From: CAZYFH01 sp964646815
GTDB taxonomy: Bacteria > Acidobacteriota > Vicinamibacteria > Vicinamibacterales > UBA8438
Assembly (NCBI GenBank): GCA_964646815.1
Contig: CAZYFH010000004.1
Location: forward strand, 62,001-126,000
DNA: 64,000 nucleotides
Direction: 5' to 3'
A program made the position numbers and the translations under genes. The notes beneath the pieces were generated by a model that saw only the letters and a program-made list of their open reading frames with translations, was not told where the DNA came from and made no database searches. This document shows, in pieces, positions 27,779 to 36,060 of this stretch (within the stretch, counting starts at the first letter, position 1; every line of letters begins with the position of its first letter).

Positions 27779-30451
27779 ATGCCCCCCGGCCCGCGCGTCT
27801 TCCTCATCGACGGCAGCTCGCAGATGTATCGCGCGTATCACGCGATTCGCGGACTGACCGGACCGGACGGCAAGTCGACGAACGCCATCTACGGCTTCGT
27901 CACGATGCTGCGTAAGCTGATCGCCGACCATCAGCCCGAGCTGATTGCCGCCGCGTTCGACGTCAAGGGGCCGACGTTCCGCACCGGCCTCGCGGCCGAC
28001 TACAAGGCCAATCGCGCCCCGATGCCCGCCGACCTCGCCGAGCAGGTCCCGTGGGTCCACGAGGCGTGCGAGGCGCTCGGGGTGCCGGTGCTCACACATG
28101 AGCACTACGAGGCGGACGATGTCATCGGGACGCTGGCCGATCGCGCGATCGCGGCGGGGATCGAGGTGGCCATCGTCACTGGCGACAAGGACTTCTTTCA
28201 ACTCGTGCGCGACGGCGTTCGCGTCTTCAACCCGCGCGACGACGGCACCTGGTACGACGCGGACGGGGTCAAGGAGAAGTTCGGGGTCGCCCCGTCACAG
28301 GTGGTCGACGTCCTCTCGCTGATGGGCGACGCCATCGACAACGTGAAGGGCGTACCGGGGATCGGCGAGAAGGGCGCCCGCGAGCTCATCGCCGCCTACG
28401 ATACCCTGGACGCGCTGTTGGCCGACGTCGGGAACCTGTCGAAGAAGCGATATCGCACGTTGCTCGAAACACACGCCGACACCGCCCGGCGCAGTCGGGA
28501 GCTCGTCCGCATCCACACCGACGTGCCGGTGGCGTTCGAGCCCGACGCGCTTCGATACCGCGGTCCGGCACTGGACCGGTGCTTTACGCTCTTCTCCTCC
28601 CTTGGATTCCGCACGCTCCTGGCCGAGTACTCGCCGACCGCCGCGACGGTCGAGAAGGACTACGACATCGTGCGTACGCCGCAGCAACTCGATGCGCTGG
28701 TCGACGCCGTCGCCGCGGCCGGACGCATCGGCATCGGCATGGTGACCGACGGGGAGACGACACGCGCCGACCTCGTGGGCCTGGCGCTCTCGGTCGGGCC
28801 CCACCACGCGCGATACCTCCCGTTCGCGCATCGCACACTCGGGACCCACTCCAACCTAGAGCACGCGGCTGCGGTGCGTCGGCTCGCGCCCCCCCTCACG
28901 GACGACACGATTCGCAAGGTCGGGCACGACCTCAAGCGCGCGTCATCCGCGCTGGCGCGCCACGACATGCCGCTCGGCGGTCTCGATCTCGACACGTTGC
29001 TCATGAGCTACCTGCTGGACGCTGCCCGATCGGGACACGACCTGAACGATCTGGCCCTCGAGGTGATCGGCTATAAGGCGATCTCGGCGGAAGAGATCGT
29101 CGGAAAGGGCGCGAAGGCACGCAGCTTCGCCGAGGTGCCACCCGAGGTGGCGGCGGAGTTTTGCGGCGAACGAAGCGACCTAGCGCTGCAGCTAGCGGAC
29201 CGGCTACTTCCTGAACTCGCAGCCGATGGGCTCGAGCCGCTGTATCGCGACCTCGAGCTACCGCTCGTACCGGTGCTGGCCGACCTCGAACGCGCTGGCG
29301 TGCGCGTCGATACAGACGCGCTGGCGGTGCAGTCGGCGCAGCTCGCACAGGACCTGTCGGCCCGGCAGATCGAAATCCACACCCTGGCCGGCGAGACGTT
29401 CAACATCAACTCGCCGAAGCAACTGTCGGCCATCTTGTTCGACAAGCTGCAGCTGCCGGCACTCAAGCGCACTGGAAAGACGAAGGTGGCCTCGACATCA
29501 GTCGCGGTGCTCGAGGAACTAGCGCTTGTGCACGAGCTGCCGCGTAAGGTGCTCGAATGGCGCAGCCTGCAAAAACTCAAGGGCACCTATCTCGATGCGC
29601 TACCGAAGCTCGTCGATCCGGAGACCGGCCGCGTCCACACATCGTTCAACCAGGCAGTGGCGGCCACGGGCCGATTGAGTAGCAGCGATCCGAACCTGCA
29701 GAACGTTCCGATCCGGACCGCCATCGGCCGCGAGATCCGCGCAGCCTTCACGGCTGCACCCGGTGCACTGTTGATCTCGGCCGACTACTCGCAGATCGAG
29801 CTGCGGGTGCTGGCGCACCTCTCCGGCGACGAGAACCTGGCAGGAGCGTTCGCACGGGGTGATGACATTCACGAGCAAACCGCGCGTCGGGTATTCGGCA
29901 CTGAAAGCGGCCTCGATCCCTACGAGCTGCGCCGGCGGGCCAAGATCGTTAACTACGCCCTCCTCTATGGCAAGACTGCGTTCACTCTGGCGAAGGACAT
30001 CGGCGTCGCGCCCCAGGCCGCGCAGGCATTCATCGACGCGTACTTCGAAGGCTTCCCTGACGTGCGCGGTTTCATCGACGCCACGCTCGAGCGTGCGCGG
30101 CAGACGGGTGTCGTCACGACCATGTTCGGTCGGCGGCGACGCGTGCCAGAACTGACAAGCCGCAACGGCCAGATCCGGGCGGCCGCCGAGCGCGCGGCGG
30201 TCAACATGCCCATTCAGGGCACTGCCGCCGACATCCTGAAACGCGCGATGATCGACATCCACGCCGCACTGCCTGCCGAGAGCACGATGATCCTGACCGT
30301 GCATGACGAACTGCTGTTCGAGGTGCCGGAGGCCCAGGCTGGCAAGGTGGTGAGCCTGGTCCGGGAGCGGATGGAGCGTGCGGTGACCCTCGCCGTGCCG
30401 CTGACTGTGGATGTCGGGGTCGGGAGGAACTGGAAGGACGCAAAAAGGTAG
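27779..30451 (+). CDS. polA: DNA polymerase I
   Basis: 890 residues from ATG 27779. 5'-3' exonuclease/flap domain ~1-285 (FLIDGSSQMYRAYHA, TGDKDFFQLV, GVPGIGEKGA), degenerate 3'-5' exonuclease domain ~290-460, and polymerase domain ~490-890 with SADYSQIELRVLAHLS (motif A), RRRAKIVNYALLYGKTAF (motif B) and TVHDELLFEV (motif C). In the middle domain the proofreading acidic residues appear lost (GIGMVTDGE for the usual DTE, and HDLKRASS without the KYD aspartate). Repair and Okazaki-fragment processing. One base separates its stop from pcnB. Confidence 0.97.
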   Translation: MPPGPRVFLIDGSSQMYRAYHAIRGLTGPDGKSTNAIYGFVTMLRKLIADHQPELIAAAFDVKGPTFRTGLAADYKANRAPMPADLAEQVPWVHEACEALGVPVLTHEHYEADDVIGTLADRAIAAGIEVAIVTGDKDFFQLVRDGVRVFNPRDDGTWYDADGVKEKFGVAPSQVVDVLSLMGDAIDNVKGVPGIGEKGARELIAAYDTLDALLADVGNLSKKRYRTLLETHADTARRSRELVRIHTDVPVAFEPDALRYRGPALDRCFTLFSSLGFRTLLAEYSPTAATVEKDYDIVRTPQQLDALVDAVAAAGRIGIGMVTDGETTRADLVGLALSVGPHHARYLPFAHRTLGTHSNLEHAAAVRRLAPPLTDDTIRKVGHDLKRASSALARHDMPLGGLDLDTLLMSYLLDAARSGHDLNDLALEVIGYKAISAEEIVGKGAKARSFAEVPPEVAAEFCGERSDLALQLADRLLPELAADGLEPLYRDLELPLVPVLADLERAGVRVDTDALAVQSAQLAQDLSARQIEIHTLAGETFNINSPKQLSAILFDKLQLPALKRTGKTKVASTSVAVLEELALVHELPRKVLEWRSLQKLKGTYLDALPKLVDPETGRVHTSFNQAVAATGRLSSSDPNLQNVPIRTAIGREIRAAFTAAPGALLISADYSQIELRVLAHLSGDENLAGAFARGDDIHEQTARRVFGTESGLDPYELRRRAKIVNYALLYGKTAFTLAKDIGVAPQAAQAFIDAYFEGFPDVRGFIDATLERARQTGVVTTMFGRRRRVPELTSRNGQIRAAAERAAVNMPIQGTAADILKRAMIDIHAALPAESTMILTVHDELLFEVPEAQAGKVVSLVRERMERAVTLAVPLTVDVGVGRNWKDAKR

Positions 30452-30452
30452 C

Positions 30453-31715
30453 ATGGTCGCTCCCCTCATCATCTCGCGCGCCGATCACCCGATCTCCCGC
30501 CAGCACATCGATCCCGACGCATTGAAGGTGCTGTACCGCTTACGCAAGTTCAACTTCACGGCGTATCTGGTTGGGGGTGGCGTCCGTGACCTGCTGCTCG
30601 ACCGTCACCCCAAGGACTTTGACATCGCGACGTCCGCGCACCCGCACGAAGTCAAGCGGGCATTCCGCAACTGCTGGATCATCGGCCGGCGGTTCCGCCT
30701 AGCGCATGTGAAGTTCGGTCAGAAGACGATCGAGGTGGCGACGTTCCGCCGGCAGGTGCCGGCCGATGCTCCAGTGCCCGCCGTCAAGGCCGCCCACATC
30801 GAAGACACGCCGTCGGCGCCCCGAAAGCCGATCCGACGCGACAACACGTTCGGCTCTCCCGAAGAGGACGCGTTCAGACGTGACTTCACTATCAACGCGT
30901 TGTTCTACGACATCGCTACGTTCGCGATCATCGATTACGTTGGGGGTATGGGCGACCTGCGCAACGGACTCATCCGATGCATCGGAGACCCGACCGAGCG
31001 GTTCATCGAGGACCCGGTCAGGATGCTTCGCGCGGTATCGTTTGCAGCCCGGCTCGACTTTCGGCTGGATCCGCCGGTGCGCAACGCGATGGCGCGGCAT
31101 CACGCCGAGATCCTCAATGCCGCTCCCGCGCGTCTGATCGAGGAGCTGTACAAGATCTTGCGCAGTGGCGTCGCCAGCCGCACGTTCCGGGGCCTGTCGA
31201 AGAACGGGTTGCTCCGGCACATCGCCCCAGAGATCGAGCGGGGGACGTCCGCGGCGCTCTGGCGTTCACTCGATCGGCTCGACGACTACCGGGCGCGGTT
31301 TGCATCGGCTCCCGCGGCGCTGAGCAATCCTGTCCTCCTCGGGAGCCTCGTTGTGCCGGTGACCACCATCGAGACGCGGCCGCGCCGGCGTGAATCGACT
31401 CCTCGCGGCGAGGAGGTGGTCACACTGGGACGGCTACCGATTGCGCGCCGAGACATCGAGCGCCTACGTCAGATCGTCGCGTTGCAGCCGATGCTCGGCG
31501 ACGCGGCACTGTCTCCGCGGGCACAGCGTAGCGCAACAGCCCGCAGTGCGTTTGCGGACGCCCTGAGCTGGATGGATATACACGGTAATGACCCGGCAGC
31601 GTTTGCGCGCTGGACCGCGCTGGCCGACGAGGGTGGCGCGCCACCACCTCGGGGAGGCGGCAAACGGCAGCGACGCCGGCGCGGCGGCCGCCGGCAGCGA
31701 CCCGCCGACTCCTAA
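30453..31715 (+). CDS. pcnB: poly(A) polymerase / CCA-adding-like nucleotidyltransferase
   Basis: 420 residues from ATG 30453, directly after polA. The N-terminus (DHPISRQHIDPDALKVLYRL) and GGGVRDLLLDRHPKDFDIAT closely match bacterial PcnB, including the nucleotidyltransferase GG and the DxD in DFDIA. RRDFTINALFYD and RFIEDPVRMLRAVSFAAR follow. The C-terminal ~40 residues are Arg/Gly-rich (KRQRRRRGGRRQ), typical of PcnB RNA-binding tails. Adds poly(A) to RNA to promote decay; a CCA-adding activity cannot be excluded from sequence alone. Confidence 0.9.
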   Translation: MVAPLIISRADHPISRQHIDPDALKVLYRLRKFNFTAYLVGGGVRDLLLDRHPKDFDIATSAHPHEVKRAFRNCWIIGRRFRLAHVKFGQKTIEVATFRRQVPADAPVPAVKAAHIEDTPSAPRKPIRRDNTFGSPEEDAFRRDFTINALFYDIATFAIIDYVGGMGDLRNGLIRCIGDPTERFIEDPVRMLRAVSFAARLDFRLDPPVRNAMARHHAEILNAAPARLIEELYKILRSGVASRTFRGLSKNGLLRHIAPEIERGTSAALWRSLDRLDDYRARFASAPAALSNPVLLGSLVVPVTTIETRPRRRESTPRGEEVVTLGRLPIARRDIERLRQIVALQPMLGDAALSPRAQRSATARSAFADALSWMDIHGNDPAAFARWTALADEGGAPPPRGGGKRQRRRRGGRRQRPADS

Positions 31716-31738
31716 CCGACCGCGCTTCATGAAGCGCA

Positions 31739-32569
31739 CTACGGCGCCAAGAAGATCTGCGTCGTTTTGACAAACGACAGGCCGATGCCGATCGCCGTCA
31801 CCACAATGAGCGCGAGCGACGTGATGAGAAGCCCCGTGCCTTCGCGCCGCTCATCGATGAACCCCATAACGTGCGCACCGATCCATCCGCCCGCGAAGCC
31901 GCCGCCGTGGGCCCAGTTGTTGACGCCTGGCATGACGAACCCCAGGACGCCCAGGATGATCGCCCATTGCCAGAGCTGCTGCGTCATCATCGAGTTTCCG
32001 CGCTTGCGGCCGTAAACGATCAGCGCCGCCAGCAGCCCGAAGATCGCCCCTGACGCGCCGATCGTCGGCGTCCCCGACATCACGTTCGACGCGAGGAACC
32101 CGAGCGCGCCCGAAGCATTGAATAGAACAAACGTGCGCGCCGGACCGAAGACGTCCGTCGCGGGAGGGCCGAGATTACGGATCCACATCATGTTGAAGAA
32201 GATGTGAAGCAGCCCACCGTGGAGATAAATGGCCGTCAGAAGCGTCCACCACCAGCCGAGTCGCCACACGTCGCCGCTGGTCATGCCGAGCTGATAGAGC
32301 GCGCGGAAACCCGGGGCGAGGAACGAGAGGAACCCGCGGCCGTCGAGAATGGCATCGGGCTGCAACAGCAGCGCGAACGCGTAGAGCGTCACGCAGGCGC
32401 CGAGGATCAGGGTAATCAGGTCGAGCCGCGAGCCAACCACCGAGCGCAGTGCGGGTGCCCATCCGAAGAGCCCGGGCCGCCACGCACCGCAGAACGGGCA
32501 TCGTTCCTCGCTGATGCCGACGAGGTTGTTGCACTCGGCGCAGACGATCGAGCCCTGGGATTGACGCAC
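31739..32569 (-). CDS. rhomboid-family intramembrane protease with zinc ribbon
   Basis: 276 residues. A four-cysteine N-terminal zinc ribbon (CAECNN, CPFCGAW) precedes six to seven TM helices. Catalytic Ser in GASGAIFGLLAAL and His in NWAHGGGFAGG; the HGGLLHIFFNMMW loop is the conserved helix-1/2 signature. It should cleave TM substrates within the inner membrane. Located downstream of the desaturase gene on the same strand, separated by a long hairpin. Confidence 0.93.
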   Translation of the reverse strand: MRQSQGSIVCAECNNLVGISEERCPFCGAWRPGLFGWAPALRSVVGSRLDLITLILGACVTLYAFALLLQPDAILDGRGFLSFLAPGFRALYQLGMTSGDVWRLGWWWTLLTAIYLHGGLLHIFFNMMWIRNLGPPATDVFGPARTFVLFNASGALGFLASNVMSGTPTIGASGAIFGLLAALIVYGRKRGNSMMTQQLWQWAIILGVLGFVMPGVNNWAHGGGFAGGWIGAHVMGFIDERREGTGLLITSLALIVVTAIGIGLSFVKTTQIFLAP

Positions 32570-32589
32570 GAGCTACAGCGTACTAGCAG

Positions 32590-32640
32590 TCGGCGGTGCA
32601 AGTCCCGCTGCATTCGGAGACGTGGGACTTGCACCGCCGA
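32590..32640. repeat. 17-bp perfect inverted repeat (long hairpin)
   Basis: Arms 32590-32606 (tcggcggtgcaagtccc) and 32624-32640 with a 17-base loop. It lies between the desaturase stop and the rhomboid start on the same strand. No T-run, so it may be an RNA-stability hairpin, a REP-like element or a bidirectional terminator. Confidence 0.6.
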
Positions 32641-32643
32641 CGA

Positions 32644-33393
32644 TTAGGATTCCTGCGGGTGGAGATCGGATTCCTTGATGGTCTTGCGGGGCCGTGCGAG
32701 CTTTAGCTTCGTGAGGAGCCAGATAACCGGCCAGGCAGGGTCGAACTCGCTCTTGGCCACAGAGAACTTCGGGCTGCGTGGAAACCCGTGATGGTTGTTG
32801 TGCAGCCCTTCGCCGCCGGTCAGGAGCGCGAGCGACCGGATGTTCGTCGCGGTGTTCTCGAAGTTCTTGTAACCGTGATAGTGACACAGCCCATTGATCG
32901 AGGGCGAAAGAACGAACACATACATCACCGCGTGCACGGTGGCGGCGAGCAAGCCCCAGCCGACGCCGATGATCGCACAGAGCGCCACGACCCCGAGCAG
33001 CGGTCCGAGGGCCCCGCGGCCAAAAAAGGTCGTCTCCCACCAGTCATCTTTGAAGTCGGGAGCGTACTTCGTCACGACCTCCGGGTTTCGGCATTCGCGC
33101 ACGTAATGGAAGACGTTGCCGAGCTGCACCGACCAGAAGCCTTCGAGGTGCGGACTGTGCGGGTCCCCTTCCTCATCCGTGAAGGCGTGGTGTTTACGGT
33201 GCACCGCGACCCAGTCGCGCAAGATCATGCCGGTCGTGATCCAGAGCGCGGCCCGGAACAGGATGGCGACAACGGGATGAAGCTCGATCGCACGGTGCGT
33301 TGCGGCGCGGTGCAAATAGATCGTGGTGGAAAAAACGGCGACCTGAATTAGCGCGAACGCGATCAGGAGAGACATCAGCAGCGACGTGAGCAT
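32644..33393 (-). CDS. acyl-CoA/acyl-lipid desaturase (membrane di-iron)
   Basis: 249 residues, four TM segments. Three histidine boxes: HRAATHR, HRKHHAFTDE and HNNHHGFPRS, typical of delta-9 stearoyl-CoA-type desaturases. An extra HYHGYKN segment is also typical. It introduces a double bond into membrane fatty acids, using O2. Followed downstream by the long hairpin and the rhomboid gene. Confidence 0.93.
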   Translation of the reverse strand: MLTSLLMSLLIAFALIQVAVFSTTIYLHRAATHRAIELHPVVAILFRAALWITTGMILRDWVAVHRKHHAFTDEEGDPHSPHLEGFWSVQLGNVFHYVRECRNPEVVTKYAPDFKDDWWETTFFGRGALGPLLGVVALCAIIGVGWGLLAATVHAVMYVFVLSPSINGLCHYHGYKNFENTATNIRSLALLTGGEGLHNNHHGFPRSPKFSVAKSEFDPAWPVIWLLTKLKLARPRKTIKESDLHPQES

Positions 33394-33464
33394 TCAGACC
33401 TCCCCGTGCCATGGCACACGGCAATTTACCCTAACACGAATAGGACGGGCGAACCGGCGGGGCA

Positions 33465-33644
33465 CTAGCGTGGCCTGTATCGGGTGAATCAATAGCGCTC
33501 ACCGGGCGGGGTATCCCGAAAAGGACGGCACCGGACCACCCCCTCAGCAGGGTCACATACGGTATGTATGCTCCCTCGTCGCGCCTTGTCCGCTTGCGCT
33601 GCGCGCCGGTGACAACTACCGATTCACCTGATACAGGCCACTAG
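33465..33644. repeat. ~180-bp foldback element, dispersed repeat copy B
   Basis: Imperfect terminal inverted repeats of about 40 bp: left arm 33465-33506 (ctag-cg-tggcctgtatcgggtgaatc...tcaccgg) and right arm 33606-33644 (ccggtgac...gattcacctgatacaggccactag). Between them lies the core shared with copy A (ggtcacatacgg, tgtatgctccctcgtcgcgccttg, 33549-33588). No coding capacity, so it resembles a MITE or REP-like foldback. The right end contains the TAG stop of serC. Confidence 0.75.
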
Positions 33645-34729
33645 CCACGAGTGCGCTCGAACTCGACCATGAAATCAGCCAGCGTCGCGACCCCAGCCTC
33701 CGGAAACGCGTTGTAGATCGACGCTCGCTCGCCTCCGACCGAACGGTGTCCCTTGAGACCGGTGAGGCCGGCATCCTCCGCCTCGCGGACGAACAGCCCG
33801 TCCAGTTCGCCCGTCGGCAGTCGAAACGTCACGTTCATGCGGGAGCGACTCCCCGGCTCGGCGGCGCCTCGGTAGAACGCCGAGCGGTCGATGACGTCGT
33901 ACAATGCGCGGGCTTTCCGCTCGTTGCGCCGCGCCATCTCCTCGAGACCGCCACCGTCCCGTATCCACGTCGTGACGAGCGCGACGACGTAGATAGCGAA
34001 CACCGGCGGTGTGTTGTAGAGGGAGCGGCTTTCGGCAAACGTCGCGTACCGCATCAGCGTTGGGAGCGCCGATGGCGCGCGCAGCACCAGGTCGTCACGC
34101 ACGATGACGATCGTCACGCCGGCCGGACCGAGGTTCTTCTGCGCGCCCGCATAGACCAGCCCATGCCGCGCGATGTCGATGGTGCGACTGAAGATATCCG
34201 ACGACGCATCGACGACCAGGGGTCGGTCACCCACCTCCGGCATCCTCGGCCACTCGGTGCCAACAATCGTGTTGTTCGACGTCACGTGCACGTACGCGGC
34301 GTCATCCGTGAGATCGAGTTCCGCGGCCGTTGGCACCCGTGTGAAGCCGTCGGGCTCGGTCGTCGCCACGACATGCACGCGACCGAACTTCTCGGCTTCG
34401 GCTGCCGCCTTCTTCGCCCACGCGCCGGTGATGGCATAGTCTGCCGTTCCGGTTGCGCCGAGCAGGTTCATCGGCACCATGGCGAACTGCTGCGTGGCGC
34501 CCCCCTGGAGGAACAGCACGCGATAGCCGTCCGGAACGCCGGCGAGCGTCCGGATGTTCGTTTCGGCGGTCGCGAGGATCTCGTCGAATGTGGCCGAGCG
34601 GTGGCTGATCTCCAGTATCGACATGCCGACGCCGGGCAGCGCCATGAGGTGCTCACGCACCTGGTCGAGGACCGGTTCGGGGAGTACGGCCGGACCGGCG
34701 CCAAAGTTGAACACGCGGTCTTCGGCCAT
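33641..34729 (-). CDS. serC: phosphoserine aminotransferase
   Basis: 362 residues. Class V PLP transaminase converting 3-phosphohydroxypyruvate to phosphoserine in serine biosynthesis. VFNFGAGPAVLPEPVLDQVR, SHRSATFDEI, LFLQGGATQQFAMVPMNLL (PLP phosphate loop), VVDASSDIFSR, AGAQKNLGPAGVTI (Schiff-base Lys) and GLTGLKGHRSVGGERASIYN. Full length. The TAG stop is inside the foldback repeat. The DUF1015 gene ends 5 bases upstream of its start, so they are co-transcribed. Confidence 0.97.
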   Translation of the reverse strand: MAEDRVFNFGAGPAVLPEPVLDQVREHLMALPGVGMSILEISHRSATFDEILATAETNIRTLAGVPDGYRVLFLQGGATQQFAMVPMNLLGATGTADYAITGAWAKKAAAEAEKFGRVHVVATTEPDGFTRVPTAAELDLTDDAAYVHVTSNNTIVGTEWPRMPEVGDRPLVVDASSDIFSRTIDIARHGLVYAGAQKNLGPAGVTIVIVRDDLVLRAPSALPTLMRYATFAESRSLYNTPPVFAIYVVALVTTWIRDGGGLEEMARRNERKARALYDVIDRSAFYRGAAEPGSRSRMNVTFRLPTGELDGLFVREAEDAGLTGLKGHRSVGGERASIYNAFPEAGVATLADFMVEFERTRG

Positions 34730-34734
34730 TGTCG

Positions 34735-36036
34735 TCAGTGTCCAGGATCCAGAATCCAGGGTCCGGGCTGCGGCGGCGCGATCTCGTGGATCAGCAACCC
34801 GTCGCGTAGCTTCGGCTCGAACCAGGTTGATTTGGGCGGCATGACGTCGCCGGCGTCCGACACCGCCAGTAACTCGGCTGGCGTGACTGGCGCCAACGAG
34901 AACGCCACCGCGGCGGCGCCGGTATCAACCGCACGCTCCAGCGCTGCCGTGCCCCGAACGCCGCCGACGAATGCGATACGCGGATCGGTTCGCACGTCCG
35001 CGACGTCGAGCAGCGGCGCAAACACCTGGTCGTGGAGTAGTGCCACATCGAGGCGCGCGGTCGGGCTCGTCGCGTTCGCCGCGAACCGCGCCGGGCCGAG
35101 ATCGATCGCCGACCAGCGACGGTCGAGGTACATCGCGACCTGGCCCTTCGGCGGGGTTGCCGACGCGTCTGGCGTCACCGGAAACCGCGCGCGCACGGCG
35201 TCGAGAAACTGCGCGGGTGTACGCCCCGCGAGAGTGGTGACCGTCCGGTTGTACGCCAGGATGCGCGTCTCCCGATCGGGAAACGCGACGCCGAGAAACA
35301 GGTGGGGGTTGCCCGCGGGGTCTCCCACCGCCTTCGGCGTGAGGGCGTCATGCGCCCGGGCGGCGCTCGCGACGCGGTGATGACCATCGGCGATATAGAC
35401 GGCCGGCACCTCCGCAAACGCGTCGACCGCGGCCGAAGCTGCCTCCGGCCCCAGACGCCAGATGGTGTGGTGCACGTCGTCCGACGTCGCCAGATCCACC
35501 AGCGGCTGGTCGGTCGTCGCACGCTCCACCAGCGCGTCGATCGACGCCGCGGCGCGATACGCGAGAAAGGCGATGCCCGTTTGCGCGCCGACCGCCAGCA
35601 TGTGACGCGTGCGATCGTCCTCCTTATCGCGGCGCGTCCGTTCGTGGCGCCTGATCACGTTGCGGTCGTACTCCTCGAGCGAGAAGCAACCCGCCAGCCC
35701 CGTTTGCATGTGGTCGCCCGAGCGGAGTCTATAGAGATAGAGCAACGGCTCGTCGTCGACGACGAACGGAGCCAGCCGCTTGAGCGTCTCAAGGTTCTCG
35801 GCCGCGCGCCGATACACGGCGTCGTCGTACGGATTAGCGCTCGCCGGCAGATCGATCTCGGCACGCGACACGTGGAGAAAACTCAACGGATTGTCCGCCG
35901 CGAGCGCCCGGGCCTCGTCGGCCGTCACCACGTCGTACGGGACCGAAGCCACGGCGGCTGCGACGCGCGGGTCTGGACGAAGCGCGCGAAACGGACGGAT
36001 CGTGGCCAATATGAGGCTTTCGCGGACGGCCTGCAT
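34735..36036 (-). CDS. DUF1015 family protein
   Basis: 433 residues. Typical opening IRPFRALRPDPRVAAAVASVPYDVV, then NPLSFLHVSRAEIDLP, HERTRRDKEDDRTRHMLAVG and YIADGHHRVASAARA, the conserved GHHR motif. The family is often encoded with serine-biosynthesis genes, and here it lies 5 bases before serC. A kinase-like or amino-acid-related activity has been suggested for the family but not assigned here. Confidence 0.92.
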   Translation of the reverse strand: MQAVRESLILATIRPFRALRPDPRVAAAVASVPYDVVTADEARALAADNPLSFLHVSRAEIDLPASANPYDDAVYRRAAENLETLKRLAPFVVDDEPLLYLYRLRSGDHMQTGLAGCFSLEEYDRNVIRRHERTRRDKEDDRTRHMLAVGAQTGIAFLAYRAAASIDALVERATTDQPLVDLATSDDVHHTIWRLGPEAASAAVDAFAEVPAVYIADGHHRVASAARAHDALTPKAVGDPAGNPHLFLGVAFPDRETRILAYNRTVTTLAGRTPAQFLDAVRARFPVTPDASATPPKGQVAMYLDRRWSAIDLGPARFAANATSPTARLDVALLHDQVFAPLLDVADVRTDPRIAFVGGVRGTAALERAVDTGAAAVAFSLAPVTPAELLAVSDAGDVMPPKSTWFEPKLRDGLLIHEIAPPQPGPWILDPGH

Positions 36037-36060
36037 GACTCTACGCCGTCGACTGCCGCG

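Noticed and set aside
33746..35380. 544-codon plus-strand open frame
   Set aside because: Antisense to serC and DUF1015; Arg/His-rich composition typical of shadow frames.
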